In this document: one piece after another, positions 13,201 to 24,549 of the stretch
How the letters are laid out: each line of letters opens with the position of its first letter
Numbering within the stretch: the stretch's first letter is position 1
Assembly (NCBI GenBank): GCA_043228905.1
Contig: JBHGNT010000005.1
Span: forward strand, 22,444,001-22,508,000
From: Azolla caroliniana
Lineage: Eukaryota; Polypodiophyta
Direction: 5' to 3'
DNA length: 64,000 nt
Position numbers and translations under genes: made by a program
The notes under the pieces: generated by a model
Told to the model about the DNA's origin: nothing
What the model saw: the letters and a program-made list of their open reading frames with translations, nothing else
Databases searched by the model: none

Positions 13201-16200
13201 CTGGTCACAATTGATTTTAGGAGCAGGTTTTATTGCTGCTGTTGGTGCTGGAACCGGATACCTATTTCAGGTCAATGAAAAGTTTTTTCTTTTGTCGTTC
13301 ACCTTGGCAATTAGTTGTAAGAAGATGTTGGGACTGAACACTTTCACCTGGGCAGAGAATCTTGGTTCCCAGGATGAAAACATGGCTACAAGAGATAGTT
13401 CATGAAGATGGAGGTGAATTGAAAACAAAGGAAGCAAGAGGTGAACTGCAAGGCAAGCTGGACAAATTGACACCATTAGAGGAAGCTGTTGCGGCAGCTG
13501 CAGCTGCAGCTAATGCTGCATCTGTTGTTGCTACAGAAATGGCTAGCACAAGCCGTGAGTTGCTGAAATCCAGAACTGAAGGTATTATTAAAAGACATTA
13601 ATGGAAGTTTTAAAACATTACTTTGTGATGCTATTTGTATTTCTAATAGAAAAAATGCATTACAGAATGGAAACAACTTAAAAGCATGCTTAAGTCGATC
13701 GAAATGCAGACTGAGGAGCTGAAAAATGCATACATAGATCTACAGAATCTACACTCTCGTCCTAATGGTCAGACTGATGAACATCCAAGTGCAAATTCTG
13801 ATAGAGGTTTTTCCTCTGTTCTATGTTTCTTTAAATAGTTGCATGCGATATTATCATCATTTGTTCAAAGTTTTACCTCTCACTGTATCGGCAAATGAGT
13901 TGATATTTAATTATTTAAGTTGATAATTTGATTAGTTTTTTGTGGATTCTTAAATTGATCAGATTGTGATCCAGTCCTGACAGATATTCCGGTTCATTAT
14001 TAGTTCTCCCAGTTTAGAAATGGTGCTTTGAACTTGAGACTTTGGAAGCTCACTTTGTTTGCTTCAAATTAGACGCTGCTGCACTGCTTGTGGCTGCATA
14101 TATCAAACTTTGTCCATATTGTATGAGCTCTGATTGGATATCTGTAGGAACCTTGTCACCCCCAGAAGACCATATACCTCTGGCGCATGTATTCTAATAT
14201 CATCAGTCTTTTCACGAATGATGTGTCTCTGCAGACAACACAATTCATGCTATAGATCCCCTGGGTATACCAAACGAGCACTTTGATGCATGGTAAACAA
14301 CCATGACAATGGGAAACAAAGAACTTTTTAACTCTCATCTATCTTAAGTATATCTATTCAAGCATCTCCTCTAATGGGGCATGCTGAATTTTTTATTGGA
14401 GGAAATTAGCACATAGAATGTAGAATACTCTCACTTCATTGTCTCTCTATTTAATCTATATGTACTGGACATTCTCATCTGTGTAAACTATTTCAACACC
14501 ATTCTCATCCAACACCTGTCTGAAAAGCAGTGCCAGTCCTCAGGATCCATGTCCTTGTGCTAAGTATATGCTTCATGCTGGCATGTGCTTATCCATCTAT
14601 ATGCCATCACCCTTGAAAGTAGTTTCTGAGATATGCATTATGTCTCCACCTTCATCCCATTTCAAAAATAGGGTTTCAAGACCAAGTCGAGAATTATTAT
14701 GCACTCTTGTTGATTCATGTGCAAAGTTCATCTGGTTCTTGTTGAAGAAGCATTTCTTAGTTATGCATTACGTCTCCACCTGCATCCCATACCTTTGTAC
14801 CCAGCAGCAATAATTCAAATTCAAATTCAAATGCATGACCAGGCTTTTTTTAATGTTTATTGCCACTTTTGTGGTTCCATCTTGATTTTACTAAAAGTGA
14901 GGGAAAATGCATTTAGAATTTGCAACTATCAAAAGGAATAATCAATATAAGAACTTTGTCAAGCCCTTTGTGAATTAGTCATCTAATTAGGTACACTTTT
15001 GCTCAAGCATTTATGCATATTTTCTAGATCCTAATATCACTAACATTCACTTAATTATTCAGGATATGCTAATAGACTTCAACATAATGCACCACGAGTT
15101 GAGCAAGTGCAAGTAAGGCCTCTCCAGAACGCTCTCAAGGTACTTCAAAGTAATTAAAGATTTTCTGCTGGTCTTGAGATTTTATTTTCCCCTCTTATTG
15201 TTTCGTTTTTTTCTAATAAAATATATCTCTCTGTATAAATACAAAAACAGAACTACGAAGATGAACTGGTGTGGTTCTAGAAAATAATTATTTCAGCTCA
15301 ATGTAATGTTACAATCAGTAAACTTGCTTTTGCTTGTATGTATGTATGTGCACACACTGTATATGTATGCTGTTGTTGTATGCAAAACTTAGGTCTCGTA
15401 CAGGTAATTCCATAATTGTATGCAGGTACTATACCGCACTTAATGGGTAGCTTCTAATTCTGAGCTATAATGTCTTTCTTCTTTCTTTTTTACGTTCTAG
15501 TCTCTAGCTGATATTGTTTTCAGGTTCCGCCCATCTAAAATTTTGATCTGTTTCTCTGCCCCTAAACTGTTCGTCTCCTTTCTATGTATATATGGCTGTT
15601 GGCTTGGTGGTTTACATGGAACAAAATGTAATAAAATGGAGAGAACTCAGGTTCAATTATTGCCATAGGCATAACCCATTCTGTAGATCATATTCAGTCT
15701 CCTGTGTGTCTATAATACCTAACATTGTCTTTCTCAGCTCTCTGCACTCTGTCTTGTAATTAAACTTTCAGTATTTTAGACCTAGGCACTTAATATTGTA
15801 CCTCTCAGATTCTATGTGAATATATCCATTGAAATCATATTATATTCCATTTTTTGTCTCACAATATACCTGGTTATTAAGTGCATTGATTATATCCATC
15901 CAGGGTCCCCCACATGTTTATAAAAATTTCCGGCAAGTATCACACTCATTTACTAAAAAAATTAATAACAAGAGCTGAACACAATGCACCCAATCTATGG
16001 AGACATGATTGCTTACCAGTTTTCTATGGCTTTACTTTTTCAACTCTCATATGAAGATTCTTCATGTTCACAGCCAATGCTAGCTAGTATCCTTCATCAC
16101 TTCCACTAAGGTGTGTTAGCCATATTAATAGGGGTTTGGACATTCAATAAACCATCTTCTAATCCCTCTCTGTTAATAGTGAGATACTACCCTTTAGTAG

Positions 16201-17335
16201 TGAAATTTTGGTGGCTTGTGTTTATGGCTCTTTATGGCTCCTCTTCATAACGTGTTTCTTTCAAGCTTCCGTTCACAGTTAGTAGTGTGAATTTTTTGGC
16301 ACTTAGCTAAAGAAAAGTACAAAAGCTAAAATAAGAATTTTTTGGGCTCTATAAAGGTTTAGCCTCTTGATCACTCGAGAATTGCACAAACAATTAGTTC
16401 AGCTGAAAATAAAAAATTGAGCTGGAAGTGTTTTTCTTATTGCTAAATGGTCTTAAATAAAGGGGATCAGCACAAGCTATTGCTTAGTTCAAAATTCCTT
16501 TTATGGGTTTGCACAAGTTGGTAAAAGATAGCTCAGCTGAAAATGAGAAACTGGGTTGGAAGTGATTTGGTATCACCAAGTGCTAGAGGAGAAGAGACTA
16601 TAGCTTAAACAAAGAGGATTCGGACAATCTATACCATAATTTAAAATCCTTTTTATTGTTTTTTACATGCTAGTAATAAATCCCAAAGCATAAGTTCTCA
16701 TCCAGCAGTTTATGCTGTAATAGGGGACTGGTTTCAGTGATGGACCACAAATATCTAATGGGCACCCAAGCTCATTGAAGAATTATGCCACAGATTCAGA
16801 TGAAGACTATTACTGGTGGCGTCAGAAGAAGACCGAAGCTGAAAGCTTTATTTCACCGACACATAAGCAAAGTACTATTAAGATTAGTGAAGTTGAGGAT
16901 ATATCAGATGAAGGAAAAGACGTAGGCAACGTTTATGTTTCACAATCAGCTGAAGAAGCTTCGGGGCACACAAAGAAAGTTGAGATAGCATCAGTTAATG
17001 GATCAGGAGAGACAAATGCTTTTTTAAGTGGCAGAAGTAGTATGGGCAGTGTTGGTCGGCAGGGTTGGGTACCACCTCCAGTGCCACAAACGGTGTTACC
17101 AGGTGCTCTCTCAGCTATCAGATACAAGAAACCTAGCATAGTTGAGGATGTTAGACCTGAGATCACCTCTAAAGAGAAGGAAATGGATTCTTATACATCT
17201 CCTTCAGAACTGTCCGAGATTGCTGAACATAGTGTTGGTAAAGAGATTCCATCTTCAACAAAGGAGCTCATAGGAGAAGCTGAAATAGAAATGCTTCATA
17301 CTAATATAGATGGTAATGTTGAGGCAGTTCAGTAA
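2402..17335 (+). CDS. PEX14: Peroxisomal membrane protein PEX14 (multi-exon)
   Basis: PEX14 is the docking factor at the peroxisomal membrane that receives cargo-loaded PEX5 and PEX7. Exons supported by GT-AG sites and phase: 2402-2459, 3766-3998, 4768-4813, 13068-13270, 13356-13581, 13666-13806, 15063-15139 and 16738-17335 (stop TAA). Residues 1-20 are proline-rich. Residues about 52-97 form the conserved PEX5-binding domain (VRNAVSFLSHPKVRGSPIVH, then RRSFLERKGLTREEIDEAFR). Residues about 161-179 are the single hydrophobic segment (QLILGAGFIAAVGAGTGYLF), followed by basic RILVPRMKTW and an alanine-rich coiled coil. The last exon carries acidic DSDEDYYWW and a WVPPPVPQ motif seen in plant PEX14 tails. 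Predicted length is about 526 residues, near the usual 500. Exon 7 ends in phase 0 but the last exon needs phase 2, so a small exon or another splice site between 15139 and 16738 is missing here. The central block usual in plant PEX14 was not found. The start is the first ATG in frame after a CT-rich leader. Confidence 0.9.
2460..3765 (+). other. PEX14 intron 1
   Basis: A 1.3-kb AT-rich intron bounded by GTATTT and TTGCAG. It contains a loosely repeated theme, 'gctatttttt..aggttttttggaaacttaataaattgcttgcatatggt', recurring about every 100-130 bp between 2670 and 3450, which looks like an old degenerate tandem duplication. No gene is visible in it. Confidence 0.6.
5258..5584 (-). repeat. Co2 3' LTR with AT/GATA microsatellite
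   Basis: A 327-bp LTR. Its two halves match the split right-hand LTR (11419-11480 and about 12826-12932), for example 'gtgcactaataaaag' near the end. An (AT)n run interspersed with GATA repeats occupies 5398-5508 and is absent from the other copy, so it expanded after insertion. Confidence 0.8.
5585..5597 (-). other. Co2 polypurine tract
   Basis: The - strand reads aggtgggaggt immediately before the 3' LTR start TGTTGGGAATAA. This is the expected position and composition of a plus-strand primer tract and confirms the - strand orientation. Confidence 0.75.
5640..5900 (-). pseudogene. Co2 RNase H remnant
   Basis: The - strand translation gives WILRLVGDLGI, then LLVLHCDSQSGIMLARNPVF, matching the copia RNase H region (usually LHCDNQSAI.LA.NPVFH.R). 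A TAG breaks the frame after NRSTYR. The upstream RT core is missing: the text jumps straight from the beginning of RT to this domain. Confidence 0.75.
5910..6545 (-). pseudogene. Co2 integrase C-terminus, linker and RT start
   Basis: On the - strand, LRDNGKLEPKSCKCIFLGYG (around 6490-6540) is the integrase C-terminal motif. A glutamine/asparagine-rich linker follows, then RRSSRATRQPDRFV, which marks the beginning of copia RT. Shortly after a 'KEAMxxxDSKKWYKAM'-like stretch the sequence continues as RNase H, so roughly 200 codons including the catalytic YVDD box are deleted. Frame changes occur at about 6150 and 6345. Confidence 0.7.
6545..8930 (+). mobile_element. Composite insertion inside Co2 integrase, containing a LINE-A fragment
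   Basis: Integrase coding stops near 8960 and resumes near 6545, so about 2.4 kb is inserted. The centre (7282-8424) is a LINE. The flanks 6560-7215 and 8455-8930 are of unknown nature. The right flank has a purine-rich tract, a TTTTATAG box (8548) and pyrimidine-rich DNA, as in an LTR. The left flank has GC-rich short repeats ('cgacgagtattggcac'). I found no target duplication for the outer block. Confidence 0.55.
7282..8424 (+). pseudogene. LINE-A fragment: RT C-terminal and zf-RVT region plus 3' end
   Basis: Frames at 7285-7734 and 7833-8216 encode the end of a non-LTR RT protein. The second has FHAKVFIWRVMIGGLLLGSA, then CFFCIVPLEDSTHRFIKCPI, i.e. the zf-RVT zinc-binding pattern CxxC...HxxxxC. 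The 3' end (8240-8424) matches, on the other strand, 41890-42105. The fragment is bracketed by (GA)n at 7230-7281 and 8430-8452. It is 5' truncated and broken by stops. Confidence 0.8.
8962..9400 (-). pseudogene. Co2 integrase core
   Basis: The - strand reads GIKRNTSHNPSQNGVVWRIN and later LPHGFWAEAIMTAVHLINRS, the copia integrase core (usual text TPxQNGVxER.N, then FWAEA...Y.INR.P). The substitution VVWRIN for the usual ERMN removes the conserved catalytic-region glutamate. Stops occur on both sides. Confidence 0.8.
9541..9745 (-). pseudogene. Co2 GAG-pre-integrase domain
   Basis: LWHGWLGHMSQTGMKVLSSL followed by a CDQC element gives the HHCC zinc-binding GAG-pre-integrase domain of copia. 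It lies where expected, upstream of the integrase core. The repeat 'actaccctgacaata.. cccttatagatc' just upstream (9740-9860) shows a small local duplication. Confidence 0.75.
9880..10900 (-). pseudogene. Co2 gag/protease region with altered zinc knuckle
   Basis: Around 10330-10400 the - strand encodes CHHCGRTGHFKCN, a CCHC knuckle in which the spacing from H to the last C is shortened (HxxC instead of HxxxxC). Gag helices precede it (10500-10900) and protease-like text follows with stops. It is too decayed for a single reading frame. Confidence 0.6.
11132..11407 (-). repeat. 37-bp tandem minisatellite in the Co2 leader
   Basis: Units begin at 11208, 11245, 11282, 11319 and 11356, each exactly 37 bp with the shared core '(g/a)a.tgtcacctg.gctg.aaa.gtgacct'. 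Two more diverged units precede them (11132 and 11169, the latter 39 bp) and a partial one follows to 11407. The array lies between gag and the primer-binding site, i.e. in the untranslated leader of the element. Confidence 0.85.
11406..11415 (-). other. Co2 primer-binding site
   Basis: The - strand has TGGTATCAGA three bases inside the 5' LTR edge at 11419, the tRNA-iMet type site of copia elements. Confidence 0.8.
11419..12932 (-). repeat. Co2 5' LTR, split by a LINE
   Basis: The first part, 11419-about 11480 ('gaagggagctgagagcagat'), and the last part, about 12826-12932 ('ctacagaggcagagatagag', 'cctgtgcactaataaaaggc'), correspond to consecutive parts of the 3' LTR at 5258-5584. The intervening 1.3 kb is foreign. 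Divergence between the two LTRs is visibly large, so the insertion is old. Confidence 0.75.
11500..12825 (-). pseudogene. LINE-B C-terminal fragment inside the Co2 5' LTR
   Basis: On the - strand 12618-12860 reads LYGVETWRSSLNKANYWKDF, equivalent to the LINE-B text at 40890-40950. At 12210-12330 it reads IGQLRTSSHQLELEVGIYAG and ends ...EERIC, the familiar end of RT-associated LINE proteins that precedes the terminal zinc motif. Multiple frames are used, so it is dead. The remaining 11500-12200 part carries the decayed 3' end. Confidence 0.7.
13807..15062 (+). other. PEX14 intron 6
   Basis: A 1.26-kb AT-rich intron between exons ending GATAGAG and starting GATATGC. It contains an (attcaa)n run at 14813-14832 and two near copies of 'gttatgcattacgtctccacctgcatccc' (14634-14662 and 14759-14790), a 120-bp spaced duplication. 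No coding signal was recognised. Confidence 0.5.
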
Positions 17336-20050
17336 TGGTAACTTCTTCTCTGCTCATGTAAATGTATATTCATCTCTGGATGGTTCATTTCAGTGTGGTA
17401 TGTATAATGTTTATAGTCAATGTAGATTTATTAAGATGGGTGGTTGGAGTAGTGTTTCCAGAAGGAAAAAGAGGAAGTTATTACCAAAAGACAGCAAACA
17501 TTGATCGAAATTTAGTTTTTATCTTATCTATGTTTATGCTATGCTTGGCATAGGGTGGAATCTATCCATAATATTAGCTTGCTTGCTTGAGAAATCTTTG
17601 TTTGCTATCACACTTATTGTAATGATCCTTTTTATTTTTTACTTATTAATATTGATTTATGGATAAGTAATAGCTAATTTAGCTTTAATAATTTAGAATT
17701 TTTAATCAATTTTGTATGCTCACACTTTTCAGTTTTCTTCCTTGAAGCTGGAATCTGGATACCCATTCTAACGAATGACTTTTTTGAAGGTTGCATGAAA
17801 GTTTAGTTCTTGTGAAAACAAATTGTCTCATATGTCAACTCTCATCTCTCTCTAATTAGTCTCTCTTATTAGTTTCTTAAGGTTAATTTGCCCTTGTATT
17901 TCTAAATGGCCCAAAAAGTATCACACTGCTCTGTTTGTAACGTCATCATGTCCTTGAAGATTTGTGGGTGTGTGGATGACATGTAAAGAATTACTAGTCA
18001 CTAATTATTAGTCTAATTTTGTAACAATAAGAAACATCATTGGATTGGGTTAAATATTGGAACTCATAGTCTTTGAAGAAGGTGATATGTGAAAAACTAA
18101 TATTTTATTTTATGACTTAATAATTGGAGAAAATACCTGGATTAGAAGGCTCTCATGTGCAAGCCAAACAAGCGTCTCAGCTTATGTTGGAACACTTTTT
18201 CTGTGTGTGCCATCAATAAGTCAAATTGTAATAATCACTCTTAAGGCGATAACTGTTTTTATTCAATACTAACTCAGGACATTTATCATTTTCATATCTT
18301 GGTTCTAAATTCTAATAATCATACTACAATTTTGAGGATTAGGGAGTTTACTAAGGCTAACCCTTAACAGTATCCTCCGTTAATTTTTGCTATAGTGTAT
18401 TTTCATTTCCAATATGTTCGAAGTGTGTATTGTTTTTAATGCTAGTTCAATCTGTTCTCAATTAGTTTTAGAAGGCTCGTTCAGAAGACTATTGTAACAC
18501 CTACATTTGAGTATGTTGGGATAGTTATGTTTTAAAATATAAAAATAATTTAGCATTGCCTCTGTAAAGAGTACGCCTAAAGATTTATTGAAGTTCATGC
18601 TCTACATGACCTTTTTTATGTTGGTTTTATGAGCATCCCTTAAATTTTGAATACAAAGAGAGAGATACTTCTACAAATGTGTTCTTACTTTTTGACGTTG
18701 ATATCCTTTATATGCACTTGTGCAAGTGATTTGATACCAAAATTTAGAATAGTTTCCTTATGATATAATCTATTTCTAGTATGATGTTTACTTAATGAAC
18801 CCCATATTTTTTAAATTCTCATACGTCTTTTCATGTTCCATTTATCCTTGGCTCATAAACATGACAACCACTAGGTAATTTAGCTAGCCTTTTTTAATCA
18901 AACTCGATCATCATCCACAAATATAACACATGGCACGATATTGTGGTTTGTAGTAGGACCTAGGTGCACAATGTTGCAGGGTAGGTTAGATTAGGCGATT
19001 AGGGAGATAGTTGTACTTTATTAGGTTGATATTTTGTCTTCGAGGAAACTTGATTAAAATGACTAGAATATTGTTCGGGGCCATCATTTGATTTGATGCC
19101 ATCTTGTTGTGTTGCAAGTAAACAATCAAAGGAGAGATGGTGTTGAGCTATTTTTATATGACATTCGTAAAATAATATTCTTACAATTTGTTTCACTTTT
19201 CAGGGGCATTAGACATAAAGTAATGGTTCATCTCTCATCAACAAGTCTGAATTGTGTAGTTTTTTTCACATTGTTAGGAAATAAACATAGCCCCCTTGGA
19301 TCTATATGGCATTCTTGTGTGAAGATTTCCAATTATGAGTCCATCTCCACTATTATCATATTCTACATTATTTAAAAGCCTCTTGGTAAGGCTTCCACGT
19401 ATCTCTCCAATGTGCGTGCATGCTTGGAGACAAGGTATACACACCTTTTTCACTATTCCCACTAAAGTACATGATGGAATGATAAGGTGTTCATCCTCCA
19501 TCACTTCCACTAAATTGAAGTCACGAAATGAATAGGACATGCCCTTTGGTGATGTTTGTTGTTGATAATCCAATGTTTGTGGGACGACTCCATACAAAAT
19601 TGTTTTTATTGTTTGGGATATTTGTGGGGTTTTTCATTGTAGTATTGATTTATTAATGGATTCAAAGAAAGAATGCATAGATCTCCCATTGTAAGCTTCG
19701 TATTACATGGTGTAGAATATACATATATTGAAGAGAAATTATTGTGAATTTAAAGGGAAAGTGCACATCTAGAAAAAGTAGGGTCAGTTGGTGGATTGAG
19801 TGAAAATCTCGCAGGATAGGTATTAGAATATGCTTCATTGGGAATCAATGAATACCTTTTCTATTGTATGCATGAATTGACTTTTGGATTTATGCAAGTC
19901 GAATTGATGCCAAAATATGGATTGGGGCTACATTGAAGTTGTCAATGGATGATTTAATATACGTTTCTAATTTTTTGCATCAAATGAGCCACCTTGTGCG
20001 AACAATGTAATAATGAGGAGGGGCCTTTGGTGTATGTGGTGGTTTAGAGA
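17336..20050. other. Intergenic DNA downstream of PEX14
   Basis: AT-rich. The first 300 bp presumably contain the PEX14 3' UTR, but the poly(A) site could not be decided. Short open frames (for example 19274-19597 on the - strand) have no motif I recognise and no splice context. I see no gene. Confidence 0.5.
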
Positions 20051-20052
20051 TA

Positions 20053-20116
20053 TCTTCAATATTAAGATAGTCTAACTCTTCAATATTAAGATATTCTAAC
20101 TCTTCAATATTAAGTA
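20053..20116 (+). repeat. 24-bp tandem repeat
   Basis: Two full units 'tcttcaatattaagata(g/t)tctaac' at 20053-20076 and 20077-20100, plus 16 bases of a third. Simple local slippage in intergenic DNA. Confidence 0.85.
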
Positions 20117-20129
20117 TATAAGCTTTACA

Positions 20130-23100
20130 AATATTGGATAAGGGCACACTTTGCATGTCTAATGCATGGGGTTCAAACTTGTTTTACCTCTAGTACTTTT
20201 TTGCTTTGTTCTCATTCTACTTGATGATTTAACAAAAATCAATATTTTGTGAGACATTCATAGGAAATATGTGGCAATCTAGAATGACATTTTATTGCTA
20301 AAAGCTAACTTCCGATTGTTGTAGGACAAGAACATTGATGTCGCTCATGTAATGATGAACTTTGCACTTGGAAAAGCATCTATTTCTTCAATGTAGTTGA
20401 TGGATCCCATTTTTGTTAAGGCCATAAGAAGAGTTTTGTTTTCTTTTTAGTAGTCCACCACATTGAAATTGGATCACCTTCATATAGGGTCAAGTAGTTG
20501 GTAAAGCACCAATGTCCCATGGCATGATGTGCTTGTAATGGTTCACAAAATTTGGGAGGACTGAATATGAATCACCCTAAACAACCTTTGGCCGACAAAA
20601 CGACATAACTTGGGGAAAGAATTGACTTGAAAAGTTGGGTCTAGATGTTTGTGATGTGAACCCAACCAAATTGCTCACTATGTCGTAAGCACCACAAAAG
20701 GGTTATCCTTAGATTACATACTTCACTCATTACACCATGTTTCATTTCATTGATATACAGGTACAAGCTTTTGGACTAGCACCACTTGGTTATTCTTGGC
20801 CTCAACAACAAGATTTTAGATCTTTTTTGCATCCTCGTTTTAAAAAATATCAATAGTTCTTATTTTGGGACAAAAGTGTGTCCAACTATTTCGAGAATTT
20901 TAATAATACAAACTTAATGGTTGAAATATTTTAACATTGCATCACACTTATTTTATGTTTTAAATAATTTTATCGCGGCCAACCAAATGATTAACCGGTT
21001 AGGAGTCATGTTCAATAGGTAAACAATTATAGCTTTGACCTTTTAGTTGAAATTAACCATTAAATTTCTAAATGCTTGGATTTATGCGTATTAAGGATTC
21101 ATCAATCAAAATCATATGCCATTTTTAGGTAGAATGAGGAACTTTCTTTGTAACACTAGATTCGGAGGACATTATTCTTAGGGTAGGTTCCTACATTGGT
21201 AGAAAGCAAATAAAAGTTTTCACGTTTTCATATTCCAACATGGAAAACTATCTTTCACCACCACAACATTCAACATGTAAAGAAACCTCTCTATTTAAAA
21301 TTATTTGTGCTCCCTTCAAATGAAGTATAGTGGCACATTGTCTTTGCAAATTAACGCACAATGGTATCATCTCCATTCAAATGACATGCTCTCTCACCTC
21401 CCTCCCTCCCTCCCTCTCTTTGTATATTTGACCTCGGACAATGATAATAAAATCTATGTCTTTCTTTTTGTCATTTCTTGCTTCAAATGACATCCTCTCT
21501 CCTAAATTGTAAAACTATCTCTTGATCAAAATGATGCATAGTCTATTAAAATGATATGGTCTCTCTTAATGATACCCATTGCTAAAATCACATGCGCTCT
21601 TTGCAAAAGAGCATCCTTAATAGAAAAGGAAACATTGTCTCTTCAAAATGACATCTCTCCTTAAACTTACATGCTCTCTATTTAAAAAGACAACCCTCTC
21701 TTCAAAATGAAATGCTCGTTAATACAAAATGTCTTTGCTATCAATATTGTTGATATTCTAGCTAGGTAAACTCTCAAAGACGTTGTACGGCTACATAACT
21801 TACAAGCAATTCCTCTAAGGTCAAGGTACTCACACAATTTAGTTGTAGAATTCACTATTCCTTTCACAATAAGTGCATCTCATAATACTAGATCAAACAA
21901 GAAACCCATTTTTCTCCAATCAAACCACGCAGCAAATGACATTATTGTAGGAAATATGGAGTCAAGTTGTAGCCACACTAAAGAGACAATACGATGGCAT
22001 CACGGGCGGATCCGCCAGAGCCGAAAGACAAACGATTAGCCTTCATCCAACAACGGTCGTCCTCTCCTTTTCTTTAGTCAGTGGGCGTCCACATAAGATG
22101 GAACTATCGAGTCCCTTCTAGGATTTGTATATAACATTTTCAATTGTAAATTTTTATAGCTAATGGAAAGAATTATGTTTTTGGAAAATAAGAAAAATAA
22201 AAACTCATTTTTCATACCCACGGCACGAACTCCAATATCCACGGTAGTCAAGCACAACTGTAGGTTTCCTAACTGAGAACTTGTTGAAACGGTGACAACA
22301 TTTCCCAATTAATGAGGCCCAAAGTTGTAATATAACCACCCAAATGGCTTTACCAAATAGACATATAATGAATGTGTGTTCGGCATATCTTCTTCAATCA
22401 TTGTACAAAAAAAATCCTTCCTTAATTGTGTTGGCCTTTTGAAGTCACCACCAAAGGCAACCCAAGCACTGCCGCTTTCCTCATAAACACTTTTGCACAT
22501 AATAGAACATAAGATTTCCATTTCGTGTCCAACATTTGATTCCATAGTATGAACCATACGCACCATATGTGCATTTGCATTCGCAAATGTTTCAATCATT
22601 CGTGTAAGAAAAACGCCCTCAAAGAATGATAAATACCATACTTTTGGATTAACTATTTATTATGAGGTGAATAAGCCTAAAAAATAGGAAAAAAACATTA
22701 AAAAATGGGGAAAACGAATGTTATGCTAGACGAACACGAATTTTACGTACTATGCTTGATTCACTATCATATACATCAAGTAATGTTCCATATGATAGAT
22801 GTCATTGGTAAGAACCATGAGGATTGTTCTCTCGCAATTGAATAGATGATCTTTCCAATGTTTTTTGACAAGCAATTCCACGATTAGGAATACAAGAATA
22901 GGCAATGCAAATCTTCATTAACGAAACACTAGATCATGTCCATGAGGTATATGAAATTTGATTCTCACTATCTTGATGACAATGATATGTGTGAGTGTCT
23001 AAAATAATATTTTGTATAGTTATCAATCCAAAATGTCACCATTAAATTGAATTTAAACGTGGACTTTCTTTCCATTCCAAGCAAGAATTGTGAGGACGTG

Positions 23101-24540
23101 ACTAGCTCTAATGGAAGATAATGATAATGATGTTTGTAATATGGTTTTTGCCCGCTGACCAGTCTCAAACTTTGTTCCTAAGATAGCACAAAATGTATTG
23201 TTGAACTATAATAGATTATAAGTTTAAATAATGGAACACTATTGATAATAATCATCATGAAACTATAAATAATTAAAGACCTAGGTGGTAGTTCTTGTGC
23301 AATTGAATATAAAGGTATGTATATGTGTGAAAGGTAAGGTGAGAGAGAGAAGAGAGAGATGAATTTTATTATTGTCCTTGGAGTCAAATGTGACATATGG
23401 AACCAAAACCAAAATTGTTTGTAAATTGTAGATGCGGAATTGAGTAAAGACTCTTTGATCAGGAGCTTTGAGAGTTCTCACAATGTCGTGATGTGGGGAG
23501 CCATGATATGATGAATGGTTAAAGAATAAGGTAAAGGTATGACAAGAACCAATGAAATAGGATGAATCTTGAGGCATTGGTCAGAGCATACTTTTTTAAC
23601 GATAAGGTCAAGTGTTTGAATCTTGTCCGGACCACAAAAAGGAATATGTGGACTTCAACATGTCAAATGAAGGCAATAGGAAGGGATAATCGACATTTTG
23701 CTCACATCAACCTTGAGAAGATGAGTAAATGTGCATGCCAATAGAAGACTTACTATTTCTATTTGCATAAGGAGCTCTATAAGCCTATAAAGCTGCTAAA
23801 AGTCAACTTGAGCTTAGGATTACGAATCAAGAGGCCATTCAAGATCGATAACGATAAAATGTGACTAAGTCATCGCTCATAGGTCTTATGAGCCAAAAGT
23901 CGAGGTTTTCCTCCTGAAACAACTTTTTATTCACATATTCTTCTATCTTATCTACTTTCATATAAGCCACTCCATGTAACTGAGTCGAGTTTTATCTCAT
24001 TGTATCTAAATTAGTTTGTGAACTTTGATATAAAATAATATTTTGTTGCATCCATATAATTTTATTTATGGTAATTCTATTGTCTTCTACAAATTGTGAT
24101 CAAACAAAGATCACAATGAATTTTTCGACTCGAAAATCTGAGTGTGGACCACAAAGTTATGTAAACGTTAGAGCAAATTTGACGAAATGAATTCCAAAGA
24201 GCCACATTGAATGGCTTACCAACAAATGCAAAGGAGTTGGTGCAAGGGTTGAGACGTATGTTTTGGAACACAAATCTAGTCACCAAGCAACCATTTATGA
24301 GCAACTCTATAATTGTCGCACAAAGGGAGTTGAAGCCGGCATCCCATCCACCAAGTTGACATCTCACTCTCAAGATAAATTTGTGATTTTAGAGGAAATT
24401 TTGATTCCTAAAGTGCCACGTCTACATCAAGGAAATTTCCTCAAGTGCTACATAGCATTTGAGCGAATTGCTCATTCGAGGAAACCCCTTGATCAAGAAA
24501 TGTTCCTTGAATGCCATGTGTAAAGTGCTTTCCTCGATTT
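20130..24540. other. AT-rich intergenic DNA with degenerate repeats
   Basis: No gene is supported. 21280-21730 contains at least eight loose copies of a 'cttcaaaatgacatgctctct' theme at 25-60 bp spacing and a (CCCT)n run at 21402-21418. At 21424-21466 the text 'gtatatttgacctcggacaatgataataaaatctat' resembles the LINE-B 3' end at 41780-41815. An open frame at 22309-22599 (- strand, 96 codons) has no domain I can name. Confidence 0.5.
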
Positions 24541-24549
24541 GACTAAAGC

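Noticed and set aside
15904-15936. Possible PEX14 micro-exon reading GPPHVYKNFRQ
   Set aside because: Acceptor and donor are acceptable, but its length keeps phase 0 and does not resolve the conflict with the last exon.
22309-22599. 96-codon - strand frame as a host gene
   Set aside because: No recognisable domain, no flanking splice signals, no homologous copy in the window.
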